Assembly: GCF_000517025.1 (NCBI RefSeq)
Contig: NZ_KI912095.1
Span: 352,888 to 416,887 of the forward strand
Length of the DNA: 64,000 nt
Direction of reading: 5' to 3'
DNA from: Halonatronum saccharophilum DSM 13868
GTDB lineage: Bacteria > Bacillota > Halanaerobiia > Halobacteroidales > Halobacteroidaceae
Shown: piece after piece, positions 27,071 through 35,484 of the stretch
Numbering within the stretch: the stretch's first letter is position 1
How the letters are laid out: every line of letters starts with the position of its first letter
Made by a program: the position numbers and the translations under genes
The notes under the pieces: generated by a model
Database searches by the model: none
Told to the model about the DNA's origin: nothing
Seen by the model: only the letters and a program-made list of their open reading frames with translations

Positions 27071-27830
27071 TTAAACCACTCCCCAGAAGGTAAATTCTTA
27101 TATCACTAAAACTATCCTCCTGCTTAATCTTGATCTCTTTTAATTTTATTAATTCCAATAAAGCCATAAAGCTTACTACTACCTCTAACCTAGTTGTAAT
27201 GTCTGAAAATAAGTCTATAAAACTGACTTCTCCACCTCTAATCATTAACTCTTTAATAATATATCCTTCTTGTTCTTTAATAGTAACCTTCTCTCTTTTA
27301 ATTTGAGGAATCTCAGGTACCTCTTCCTCCTTTTTAGCCTCTTGCCTTCTCTTTTTTCTTCTCTTTAACACCCTTTGAAAAGCAACTATAAAGTCTTCTA
27401 ATTCAACATCTTCTAATGGATTTACACTTTCAAACTCTAAATTAGCCAATAAAGGTGCTACATTTCTAGTATAAGACTTGCGCTTCTTAACTTCAAAGTC
27501 CTGTAATTGACTAGCTAATTCCTTATACTTCTTATACTCTAATAACCGCTCTACCAGTTGCTGACGAGGGTCAACCTCATCCTCTTCTTCATCACTCTTC
27601 TTTTTTGGTAATAGAGTTTGGGCTTTAATCTCCATTAGTCGAGCAGCCATCACCAAGAATTCACTAGCAACCTCTAAATCTAGCTGATTCATCTCTGTAA
27701 TATAATTTAAATACTGCTTTGTGATATCAGAAATTCTAATATCATAAATCTCCACCTTATCCTTCTTCAATAGATGTAACAATAAGTCTATTGGCCCTTC
27801 AAAGGCGTCTATTCTAACTTGATAGCCCAT
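27054..27830 (-). CDS. scpA: Segregation and condensation protein ScpA
   Basis: This is the bacterial kleisin, which bridges SMC heads. The N-terminal FEGPIDLLLHLLKKDKVEIY and DISDITKQYLNYI are characteristic, and the C-terminal winged helix has VSFMALLELIKLKEIKIKQ. At 258 residues it is full length. It lies 12 bp after trpS, overlaps scpB, and is probably translated in step with it. Confidence 0.96.
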   Translation of the reverse strand: MGYQVRIDAFEGPIDLLLHLLKKDKVEIYDIRISDITKQYLNYITEMNQLDLEVASEFLVMAARLMEIKAQTLLPKKKSDEEEDEVDPRQQLVERLLEYKKYKELASQLQDFEVKKRKSYTRNVAPLLANLEFESVNPLEDVELEDFIVAFQRVLKRRKKRRQEAKKEEEVPEIPQIKREKVTIKEQEGYIIKELMIRGGEVSFIDLFSDITTRLEVVVSFMALLELIKLKEIKIKQEDSFSDIRIYLLGSGLNVKSG

Positions 27831-27842
27831 ACTCTATCACTC

Positions 27843-28829
27843 CTATTTTAGATTCATTGCCTTTCTTACTTCTTCTAGAGTCACTTTGGCAATTTCACGA
27901 GCCTTATTAACACCCTTCGCCAAAATCTCATCAACAATCTCTGGGTTCTCTTTTAACTCTCTTCTTTTTTGGTGGATATCCGATAAATAATCAGTAATTG
28001 AATTTGCTAATGTCTTCTTGCAATCCATACAACCAATCTGAGCTTTACGACAGCCTTTATCTATCTCTTCTGCCTTATCTTCAGTAAATATTCTATGATA
28101 TCCAAATACAGAACATACTTCTGGGTTACCTGGGTCATCTAATCTAATCCTATCAGGATCAGTTACCATCTTTTTGACCTTATTCTCTATCTCTTTAGGG
28201 CCATCACTTAAATATATAGCATTACCATAACTCTTACTCATTTTTCGCCCATCTAAGCCTAATAACTTCTTGATCTCAGCAAGCTCTGGCTCAGGCTCAG
28301 GGAAAGTTTCTCCATAAAGATGATTAAATCTTCTTGCTATCTCCCTACTTATCTCTATATGAGGAAGTTGATCCTCTCCAACAGGCACCTTATCTCCCTT
28401 GAAAGTTAATATATCAGCAGCCTGTAATACAGGGTATTCTAAAAGGCCAAAGGGAATAGAGTCCTTTACTCCTAACTCCTGGATCTGATCCTTATATGTA
28501 GGGTTTCTTTCCAATCTAGATACAGAAACGATCATAGATAGTAAAAGGTTTAACTCTGCAATCTCTGGTATATGGGATTGAACAAAGATAATACTCTCTT
28601 CTGGATCAATTCCAGCACTAATCCAATCTATTACCTGCTCTCTAATATTCTCTTGCAGTTCTTCAGTCTGATCAAATTTGGTAGTTAGAGCATGCCAGTC
28701 TGCCACCTCAAAGATACAATCATACTCCTTTTGTAACCTCTTCCAATTATCTAAAACTCCTATTAAGTGTCCTAAGTGCAATTTACCTGTAGGTCGCATC
28801 CCACTTAAAATAGTACCTTTCTTACTCAT
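27843..28829 (-). CDS. trpS: Tryptophanyl-tRNA synthetase
   Basis: This class I synthetase of 328 residues has HIGH-like HLGH in MRPTGKLHLGHLIG and the KMSKS loop in LDGRKMSKSYGN. CGKA-type Cys clusters are present near 255-265 (CRKAQIGCMDCKK), as in some clostridial TrpS. It heads the transcript toward scpA-scpB. I looked for a T-box leader upstream and saw no specifier or GGTGGNACCGCG-like antiterminator. Confidence 0.96.
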   Translation of the reverse strand: MSKKGTILSGMRPTGKLHLGHLIGVLDNWKRLQKEYDCIFEVADWHALTTKFDQTEELQENIREQVIDWISAGIDPEESIIFVQSHIPEIAELNLLLSMIVSVSRLERNPTYKDQIQELGVKDSIPFGLLEYPVLQAADILTFKGDKVPVGEDQLPHIEISREIARRFNHLYGETFPEPEPELAEIKKLLGLDGRKMSKSYGNAIYLSDGPKEIENKVKKMVTDPDRIRLDDPGNPEVCSVFGYHRIFTEDKAEEIDKGCRKAQIGCMDCKKTLANSITDYLSDIHQKRRELKENPEIVDEILAKGVNKAREIAKVTLEEVRKAMNLK

Positions 28830-29169
28830 AACAATTCCTCCCCTAAAATCAATTAATTTAAAACCTTTTCATACCTCACTCTAACTCTATCCTACCTTAG
28901 AAGAGAGAACTAAAAGCATTATCTTTGTTCCCCTATCCTGGTATGAGGAGAAGGATTAGGGATGAGGTGATTTTTTAAGTTTTATTTTAAATTCAAATTT
29001 ATAATCTAAAATCATATAATTCTAAGCACTATCCCTCCAAGTTTTTAAAGCCTTCGGGTTCAAAAACCATAAACCACTCGTGGAATCTCAATTTCAAAGG
29101 TCCCTCATAGTTTATAAAAAGCATAAACCACTCGTGGAATCTCAATTTCAAAGGTCCCTCTATCCCTTA
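28830..29169. other. 340-bp spacer between trpS and the M50 protease gene
   Basis: The spacer has no supported gene. The left part should contain the trpS promoter and RBS (GGGGAGGAA). The middle has purine-rich and pyrimidine-rich stretches, and the right part is the direct repeat described separately. Confidence 0.5.
29068..29160. repeat. 39-bp direct repeat, two copies
   Basis: An identical 39-bp unit occurs at 29068-29106 and 29122-29160, beginning CATAAACCACTCGTGGAATC and ending AAAGGTCCCTC, with 15 bp between. Each unit contains the small palindrome CCACTCGTGG. It follows the M50 gene stop directly on the minus strand. Confidence 0.85.
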
Positions 29170-29796
29170 TTATATAATTCCAACTATACTAAAAATCAAA
29201 TTCCTTATAACAATTAAAGGCACTCCTAATACCCTTCCTAGTCCTCCAGTAAATACTAAAAGCATTAAGATAAAAGGGCCATAAGCTTCTAGATTATATA
29301 TTATATTATCCATACTAGGTGGTAATATCCCCATTAAGATTTTAGACCCATCTAATGGAGGTACTGGCAAGAGATTAAACAATGCTAAACCCACGTTCAA
29401 AGAAACTCCAACCATAAAGAATGTAACAACTATATTGGGATTTAAAAATTGTATCAAATAATCTCCTGTAAATCTAAATAAAATAGCCAAAAGAAAGGCC
29501 ATTAATATATTTGATAAAGGGCCAGCTATACTTACAAGCATCATTCCTTTTCTCTTATCCTTAAAGTAACGAGGGTTTATTTGTACAGGTTTTGCCCAAC
29601 CAAACCTTCTAGTTGTCAATAAAACTAGAGTTCCTAACAGACTTAAATGGGCCATAGGATTTAAAGTTAACCTTCCTGTCATCTTAGGGGTTGGGTCTCC
29701 TAAGATATCAGCCATCTTACCATGGGCAAACTCATGTATTGATAAAGATAATAATAGTATCGGTATTAATATAAGTAGTTCAGCTACTAATGGCAT
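29170..29796 (-). CDS. Site-2-protease-like M50 membrane metalloprotease
   Basis: The 208-residue multi-pass protein has the zinc-binding HEFAH (about residues 22-26) within LSIHEFAHGKMADILGDPTP, and the second metal motif in LLPVPPLDGSKIL. About five membrane segments are visible. It belongs to the short group lacking PDZ domains (YwhC/FtsH-independent group B), common in Bacillota next to scpA. Its substrate is unknown; it cleaves within membranes by family. ATG 29796 is chosen over the in-frame GTG at 29805, which lies in the SD GAGGTG. It follows the DHH-CBS-nucleotidyltransferase gene with almost no gap. Confidence 0.9.
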   Translation of the reverse strand: MPLVAELLILIPILLLSLSIHEFAHGKMADILGDPTPKMTGRLTLNPMAHLSLLGTLVLLTTRRFGWAKPVQINPRYFKDKRKGMMLVSIAGPLSNILMAFLLAILFRFTGDYLIQFLNPNIVVTFFMVGVSLNVGLALFNLLPVPPLDGSKILMGILPPSMDNIIYNLEAYGPFILMLLVFTGGLGRVLGVPLIVIRNLIFSIVGII

Positions 29797-29797
29797 T

Positions 29798-32425
29798 CTA
29801 ATCACCTCTTTTCTCTATATACTCTCTTAAATATTCAAGCTCTTCTTTATAACCATTTACTTCTCCATCTAATTTGGCCCTTTTAACCTCTTTTAAAACA
29901 TCTTGAAAGAAAGGACCAGGCTTATATCCATATTCAATAATATCTTCTCCTGAAACTTCTAGATCAACCCATTGCAACTCTTCTAAATAAAGGCTTACCT
30001 TAGCCTCTAATTTAGGTTCTAACAATAAAATTAGGATAATATCTTCAATTGCTAAGCTCTGTAAGAAGTAATATATCTGGCTAGAGCTATGAGCTTGCTT
30101 CAACATTTTAATATCATCATCTATTCTAATTGTAGCCAAAAGCCTATAAAATAAATTTTTATTTAAACTTAACTTCTCTTTTAGACCTCTTATTTTCTCC
30201 TTCTCTAAACCTTTAAATAAGATCATAAGATAAAGAACCCACTCTTCAAAGCTAAAAGATACCTCTAAAGCCGAAAGCCAATCTAATATTTTTGATATCT
30301 TAGAAGCCAATTCTACCTTTTGATCATCCCAACTAAGGTTCTCATCTATATAAGATAATAAACCATACTTATTTAATAGTCCGATGAATTTAATAGGATC
30401 ATCATCCTCTAATCCAAGCTTAACCTCTGAAAATAACCTTTCACAACTCATCTTATCGACTATATCTAACTCGATACCTTGTCTAATTAACTCTTCTGTT
30501 CTCTCCTCAAACTTATACCTATAGCGACTAGCAAACCTTAAGCCTCTAAAGATTCTAGTTGGATCATCATAAAGACTAAAGTTGTGTAGTAATCTAATTA
30601 TTCCTTTCTCTAAATCAGCTTTACCGTTAAAATAATCCACCAATTGACCAAAATAAGGAGCATTTAATTGTATTGCCAAGGCATTAATTGAAAAATCTCT
30701 TCTAAATAGATCTTCTTGGATTGAGCCTTTCTCCACCTCTGGAAGACTTGCAGTATTAGAATAGTACTCAACCCTTGTAGTAGCAATATCTAGCTTAATT
30801 TTATCTAATGATATTAAGGCCGTACCAAACTCATGATAAATATCTAACTCTCCTTTAAGCTCCTGGGCCAACTTACGAGAAAATTCAATGCCATCACCCT
30901 CTACTACCAAATCTAAATCTAAATTAACTTTATCTAGAAGAAGATCCCTTACAAAACCTCCTACTATATAAAGGTTAAAGCCCATCTCCTGGGCCAACTC
31001 CCCTGACCTTCTTAAAATCTTCATAATATCATCATCAATAACCTTAAACTTATCGATTATATTGTAACGTTTCTCCTGGACTTCAACCAAGCTTCTTCCA
31101 TATAAGTTCTGCTTATTCATCAGATAATCTTCTCTACCATAGAAGGTCTTTAGAAGATCACTACGGCTAATAATACCTACTAATTTACCCCCTTTATCAA
31201 CGACAGGTAGTCGACCAATATCATGATTTACTATCTCTTCTTGTACTTCTTTTAGAGAAGCTTCTTGGTCTATAGTTACAGGTTTTGTCGACATATAACC
31301 TTTAACTGGAGCATGTAGTAGGTTATGTTTTCTAACCTTATCAATATCTCTTCTTGAAATAATCCCAACAGTCTCTTCATCATCAACTACTACTAAACCT
31401 GAATAACCATACCTTTGCATAATCTTATCAGCTTCACCCATAGTAGTATCTAAACCCACTGTCTTAACAGGTGTAGACATAATATCCTTTACCAATATAG
31501 CAGGGTTGACCTTTCCTTTAATAGTACAAAGCAACTCCTCTTGCCAATCTATTAAAGATCTTGTATCACCCTTAATATTGGCTGAAGCAGCTCTACTGTG
31601 TCCACCACCACCATAATAATTTAAGATATCACCTACATCTATACTATCATTATTACTTCTTCCTATAATCAAGACCTTATCACCTTGTTTAATCAAAATA
31701 AACAAAGCCTCTGCATTATGTAATTCATTAAGCTTATGGGCCAACAAAGCGATATCAGGTATGTATTCATCAATTTCAACGCTAAAGATATCTATAGCAA
31801 AACCCTTAACTGATACCTGATATAAAGAGTCTAATAATTTATTAAAGAGCTCCTGTTGCTTTCTATTTAAAGAGTACTCTATATAATCCTCTACTATCTC
31901 CAAGTTGGCCCCTTTTTCAAGCAGATAAGCTACTGATTTAGCATCTGTTGAAGTAGTGCTCTTATAGATAAGACAACCGGTATCTTCATATATCCCAAGA
32001 GCAAATAAAGTAGCTTCAAAAGGGGTAATCTCTATCTTCTTCGCCTTTAAGCGGTTGACAAGCATTGTGATTGTAGCTCCAACCTCTTCAATCACCTCTT
32101 TGGCTTGGGGTATTAGTCCTTTTCTATCAAGGTGATGATCATAGATTAAAAAGTCAACTCCATCCTTCTTCGCTAAATCAGAAAAAACTCCCAGTCTAGA
32201 AGGGACCCTCGTATCAACCATAATAACTCTAGTTATATCATCCTTATTAATATCTCTAGCATACTTAACAGTAATTCTATCTCTATATAAGGCCATAAAC
32301 TTCTTAACATTCTTCGTTAACTTACCTGAAAAGACCATAACGCCTTTTGGGTGCAGCTTCTGTGCTGCCACCATAGAAGCTAAACCATCAAAGTCAGTTC
32401 TCTGATGACTGATAATTATCTCCAT
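29798..32425 (-). CDS. DHH phosphoesterase-CBS pair-tRNA nucleotidyltransferase fusion
   Basis: This 875-residue fusion has three parts. Residues 1-310 are a DHH phosphoesterase (DFDGLAS, VDTRVPSR, YDHHLD, GGGGHSRAAS). Residues about 315-435 hold two CBS domains (KDIMSTPVKTV; GYMSTKPVTI), usually nucleotide sensors. From about 485 on lies a class II CCA-adding/poly(A) polymerase-like nucleotidyltransferase (YIVGGFVRDLLL, then LDLDLVVEGDG) with the RNA-binding region DDPTRIFRGLRFASRY. Similar fusions occur in Aquifex, Thermotoga and some Clostridia, where separate enzymes add CC and A to tRNA. Whether this one adds CCA, only A, or also degrades nanoRNA through DHH is open. It has its own extended -10 promoter. 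Confidence 0.9.
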   Translation of the reverse strand: MEIIISHQRTDFDGLASMVAAQKLHPKGVMVFSGKLTKNVKKFMALYRDRITVKYARDINKDDITRVIMVDTRVPSRLGVFSDLAKKDGVDFLIYDHHLDRKGLIPQAKEVIEEVGATITMLVNRLKAKKIEITPFEATLFALGIYEDTGCLIYKSTTSTDAKSVAYLLEKGANLEIVEDYIEYSLNRKQQELFNKLLDSLYQVSVKGFAIDIFSVEIDEYIPDIALLAHKLNELHNAEALFILIKQGDKVLIIGRSNNDSIDVGDILNYYGGGGHSRAASANIKGDTRSLIDWQEELLCTIKGKVNPAILVKDIMSTPVKTVGLDTTMGEADKIMQRYGYSGLVVVDDEETVGIISRRDIDKVRKHNLLHAPVKGYMSTKPVTIDQEASLKEVQEEIVNHDIGRLPVVDKGGKLVGIISRSDLLKTFYGREDYLMNKQNLYGRSLVEVQEKRYNIIDKFKVIDDDIMKILRRSGELAQEMGFNLYIVGGFVRDLLLDKVNLDLDLVVEGDGIEFSRKLAQELKGELDIYHEFGTALISLDKIKLDIATTRVEYYSNTASLPEVEKGSIQEDLFRRDFSINALAIQLNAPYFGQLVDYFNGKADLEKGIIRLLHNFSLYDDPTRIFRGLRFASRYRYKFEERTEELIRQGIELDIVDKMSCERLFSEVKLGLEDDDPIKFIGLLNKYGLLSYIDENLSWDDQKVELASKISKILDWLSALEVSFSFEEWVLYLMILFKGLEKEKIRGLKEKLSLNKNLFYRLLATIRIDDDIKMLKQAHSSSQIYYFLQSLAIEDIILILLLEPKLEAKVSLYLEELQWVDLEVSGEDIIEYGYKPGPFFQDVLKEVKRAKLDGEVNGYKEELEYLREYIEKRGD

Positions 32426-32513
32426 CTTAACCCTCCTTTGAAAAATAAGCCAAAAAACTAGAATATATTAAACAAGATTATATATAACTTTAGATTTTAA
32501 TAAGCTAATCTTT

Positions 32514-32522
32514 ATTATACCA
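32514..32522 (-). promoter_or_regulatory. Extended -10 promoter of the DHH-nucleotidyltransferase gene
   Basis: TGGTATAAT on the minus strand (TATAAT at 32514-32519) about 90 bp before the start codon. TTGACT lies 22 bp upstream, too far for a normal -35, so recognition would rely on the extended -10. Confidence 0.45.
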
Positions 32523-32622
32523 TAGATTATTAGTAAAAAAAAGTCAACCTAAATAAGGTAAGTTTTAATTAAGAAATAAATATAGAAATATTTATAACAC
32601 AAAAGCTAAAACCTTTTATCAT

Positions 32623-32670
32623 AAACTAAAAAGAAGTTATCCACTTAAGTGGATAACTTCTTTTTAGTTT
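32623..32670. terminator. Terminator after lysA
   Basis: A perfect 48-base palindrome (24-bp arms) beginning AAACTAAAAAGAAGTTATCC. The A/T-rich outer arms give T-runs in both directions. It overlaps the lysA stop codon. Confidence 0.85.
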
Positions 32671-33985
32671 ATTTTCTCAATCGTTCAGGTATTTGATCAT
32701 TAGCAATTAAATCATCATAACTTTGTGGTTTAACTGCCCAGTCAATTTTATCTTCATTGATCAATAGAACTCCTGGTCTTGGGATTCCATTATAATTATT
32801 ACTCATTGAATAACCATAAGCTCCCGTACAAGAAATTAAGAGAATATCACCAGACTCTGCCTTGGGTAATTTAATGTCTCTAATTAAGATATCACCTGAC
32901 TCACAGCACTTTCCAGTAATAGTTACTTCCTCTTCTTTCTCTTTATTAGCTTTGTTAGCTATAATAGCTTCATACTCTGCCTCATAAAGAGCTGGTCTAA
33001 TATTATCTGTCATTCCTCCATCTACTGCAACATACTTTCTGATTTCTGGAATTTCTTTAACAGATCCAATACTATAGATTGTAGATCCAGCAGTAGCTAC
33101 AATCGAACGACCTGGTTCATTAATAACCCTTGGTAATGGGATATCTAACTCTTCACACTTCTTCTTAATTGAACCTGCTACAATCTTAGCATATTTTTCA
33201 ATATCTGGTTTCACTTCAGCATCTGTATAAGGGATACCAATTCCCCCACCTAAATTTAGCTCTTCTAAGGTTACTCCTACTTCTTCTTTGATATCTTCAA
33301 CGAACTCTAACATAACATCCACAGCTTTAGCAAAAGACTCTAGCTTAAAAATCTGAGATCCAATATGGCAATGGATTCCCTTTAGTTTGACATTTTCTAA
33401 GTCTTTAGCCTCTTTAACTGCCTCTAAGGCTAAACCGTTTTGGATGCCTAGACCAAACTTAGAATCAGTCTGACCTGTTTGTATATAACTATGAGTATGA
33501 GCTTCAATACCTGGCGTTACTCTTAATAGAATATCAGCTTCTAACCCCTTTTCTCCAGCTAATCTATTTAACATTTCTAATTCATAGGTATTATCAACTA
33601 CAAAAGACCCTATATTGGCATCTAAAGCAGTTCTAATTTCACTAGCAGTCTTATTATTCCCATGGAAATATATCTTCTCTGCTGGAAAGTCAGCTTTTAA
33701 TGCTATGTGCAACTCTCCGCCTGAGACTACATCTAATCCTAAACCTTCCTCATCAATAATTCTTGCCATAGACAAAGACAAAAATGCCTTACTTGCATAT
33801 AAAGTTAAAGAATTTGGATACCACTTTTCAAAAGCTTTACGATAAGCTCTACAATTCTCTCTAACCTCCCCTTCATCTAATATATACACTGGCGTCCCAT
33901 ATTCATTTGCAATATCAACAACACTATGACCGGCAATCTCCAATACTCCCTGCTCATTAATACTCATATTTCCTTGCAATTTCAT
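32669..33985 (-). CDS. lysA: Diaminopimelate decarboxylase
   Basis: LysA makes lysine from meso-diaminopimelate and uses pyridoxal phosphate. The PLP lysine is in TLYASKAFLS, the glycine loop in NLGGGIGIPY, and substrate residues lie in INEPGRSIVA and CCESGDIL (Cys of the partner subunit). Length is 438 residues. The upstream lysine riboswitch shows that transcription is shut down when lysine is plentiful. lysA after the spoVA operon matches Bacillus subtilis, but here four genes intervene. Confidence 0.97.
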   Translation of the reverse strand: MKLQGNMSINEQGVLEIAGHSVVDIANEYGTPVYILDEGEVRENCRAYRKAFEKWYPNSLTLYASKAFLSLSMARIIDEEGLGLDVVSGGELHIALKADFPAEKIYFHGNNKTASEIRTALDANIGSFVVDNTYELEMLNRLAGEKGLEADILLRVTPGIEAHTHSYIQTGQTDSKFGLGIQNGLALEAVKEAKDLENVKLKGIHCHIGSQIFKLESFAKAVDVMLEFVEDIKEEVGVTLEELNLGGGIGIPYTDAEVKPDIEKYAKIVAGSIKKKCEELDIPLPRVINEPGRSIVATAGSTIYSIGSVKEIPEIRKYVAVDGGMTDNIRPALYEAEYEAIIANKANKEKEEEVTITGKCCESGDILIRDIKLPKAESGDILLISCTGAYGYSMSNNYNGIPRPGVLLINEDKIDWAVKPQSYDDLIANDQIPERLRK

Positions 33986-34030
33986 CTTACTATTCCCCTC
34001 TCTAAAAGTTAATTATAGTCTTATTATTGT

Positions 34031-34258
34031 AAAAACGGTTATGAGAATTATCTCATAACCGTCAAATATCACTATTATCAGTTTACAAGATAGCCCTCCA
34101 CATTTAGTGGCAATTCTTTACCTATTAAGCAAAAAACCAACCTCAAGAGATGTGTTTTCTCTTAAAGGTTTCGGCAATAACCCCTTTCCTATTAATTCAT
34201 AGCCAACACAGCTCCTTAATATTACTATTGATTATTGCTCCTCTATCACTTTATATTC
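34031..34258 (-). promoter_or_regulatory. Lysine riboswitch (L box) with terminator
   Basis: The minus-strand leader of lysA carries the L-box landmarks in order: GATAGAGGAGCAATAATC, AGTA, AAGGAGCTG, GGGGTTATTGCCGAAACC, CTCTTGAGGTTGGTTTTTTG, then GCCACTAAATGTGGAGGGCT and ATC. It ends in a terminator of 12 perfect pairs (34035-34046 with 34051-34062) followed by TTTTT. Lysine binding is known to favour such terminators. Confidence 0.92.
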
Positions 34259-34274
34259 ATTTTTCGTTGTGATT

Positions 34275-34304
34275 AGAATAACATATTAGTAAACCTATGT
34301 CAAC
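34275..34304 (-). promoter_or_regulatory. Predicted promoter of the lysA riboswitch transcript
   Basis: TTGACA (34299-34304), an 18-bp spacer and TATTCT (34275-34280) on the minus strand, just ahead of the L box. The -35 overlaps the stop codon of the EamA transporter gene. Confidence 0.65.
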
Positions 34305-35253
34305 ACTTTTTGAGATTAATTCTCAAAAACCTTTTTTTATCTTTCAATTTGCCTTTACCCCTATAATAATTAGTTCCCCAAACACCGATTATTATTAATA
34401 TACATCCTACAGCATGAAACCAATAAAAAGGTTCATTTCTTAAGGTGACTCCTGCAATTACCGAAACAATAGTTGTTAGATTAGCAAAGACGGCAGAACG
34501 GGAAGCTTCCATCTGAGATAACATAAAGTTGACCAAAAAGAATGCTACTACTGAAGATAGTATACCTAGGTATACTACAGCAATTAATATTTCAATTTCA
34601 AATATAGGGGCCAAATAACCTGCTAAATTCCCACCTATTGTATGTTGAATTAATGATATCGTGTTAAAAGTAATTGCACCCATCAACATCATAATATAAG
34701 TAATTTCAACAGCATTAAACTCTAAAGATAGCTTTCTTGAAATAATATTAAATATTCCTGCTGACAAAACAGCCCCTAATAGCAATAATAGCCCTATAAA
34801 CTCACCACTTACTCTTACTCGATCACCCATAAAGATAATAAAGAAGACCCCTAAAACTGAAGTGATTATAAAGAAAAGTTGCTTTGGAGTTGGTATCTCT
34901 TTAAGAAAGATTGCTCCTAATATTGTAACTATAACTGGTATTAAAGCAATCACCATCCCTGCTTCTGATGAAGTAGTCAAGTTTAAACCAATTGTCTCAA
35001 AGACAAAATAAAAGACTGGTTGAAAGATTCCTAACATAAGTAATAGTTTAATCCTCTTTCCAGAATAGTCAACTTTAATAACTTTTAGATATTTAAGCAG
35101 AGTCAATACACCAGCTGCAAAAGAAAATCTAAAGGCCAGTAAATGAAACGGAGCCAACAGATCTAAAGCCTCCTTAGTAAATAAAAAAGAAAATCCAAAT
35201 ATAATTGATGTAATTAATCCTGATACTATGGGGAAATAACTTTTTTTATCCAA
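34300..35253 (-). CDS. EamA/DMT family transporter
   Basis: The 317-residue protein has about ten membrane helices in two EamA repeats (about 8-140 and 152-300), a typical drug/metabolite transporter. The N-terminal FGFSFLFTKEAL and the motif LLAFRFSFAAGVL are characteristic. The substrate is unknown; amino-acid or metabolite export is common in the family. Although it lies directly before the lysine riboswitch, it is upstream of it and so not controlled by it. The C-terminal tail is basic (GKGKLKDKKRF). Confidence 0.88.
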   Translation of the reverse strand: MDKKSYFPIVSGLITSIIFGFSFLFTKEALDLLAPFHLLAFRFSFAAGVLTLLKYLKVIKVDYSGKRIKLLLMLGIFQPVFYFVFETIGLNLTTSSEAGMVIALIPVIVTILGAIFLKEIPTPKQLFFIITSVLGVFFIIFMGDRVRVSGEFIGLLLLLGAVLSAGIFNIISRKLSLEFNAVEITYIMMLMGAITFNTISLIQHTIGGNLAGYLAPIFEIEILIAVVYLGILSSVVAFFLVNFMLSQMEASRSAVFANLTTIVSVIAGVTLRNEPFYWFHAVGCILIIIGVWGTNYYRGKGKLKDKKRFLRINLKKC

Positions 35254-35336
35254 CTTTCTATCACCCTCTCTAAATATAAATATAACACTTATTATATTAA
35301 AACATATTTGTTAGAGGATAACAATAGTAAGTTTAT

Positions 35337-35484
35337 TAGTTACTAGCTTCTAGCTATGGGCTTTTAGCTAAAAAGCTTTAAACCCTACTTTTAACGAGGA
35401 AGGTTTGCCTAATAGCTAGCAAGTAGCTAGCTATTAGGCATTACTAATTACTCATCACTAATAATAAAGCATAGCTTTATTATT
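35337..35484. repeat. Composite dispersed repeat region
   Basis: This spacer has TTACTAGCTTCTAGCTATGG and inverted AGCTAGC-type segments resembling 13468-13500, then TTACTAATTACTCATCACTA and the hairpin AATAAAGC-ATA-GCTTTATT (35462-35480) matching the end of the repeats at 6632 and 22270. No gene was seen. Confidence 0.6.

Noticed and set aside
28830-29067. T-box leader for trpS
   Set aside because: trpS of Bacillota often has one, but no antiterminator-like GGTGGNACCGCG sequence or terminator was seen in the upstream region.
29068-29160. Possible CRISPR array
   Set aside because: Only two repeat units separated by 15 bp, far shorter than a spacer, and no cas genes in the window.
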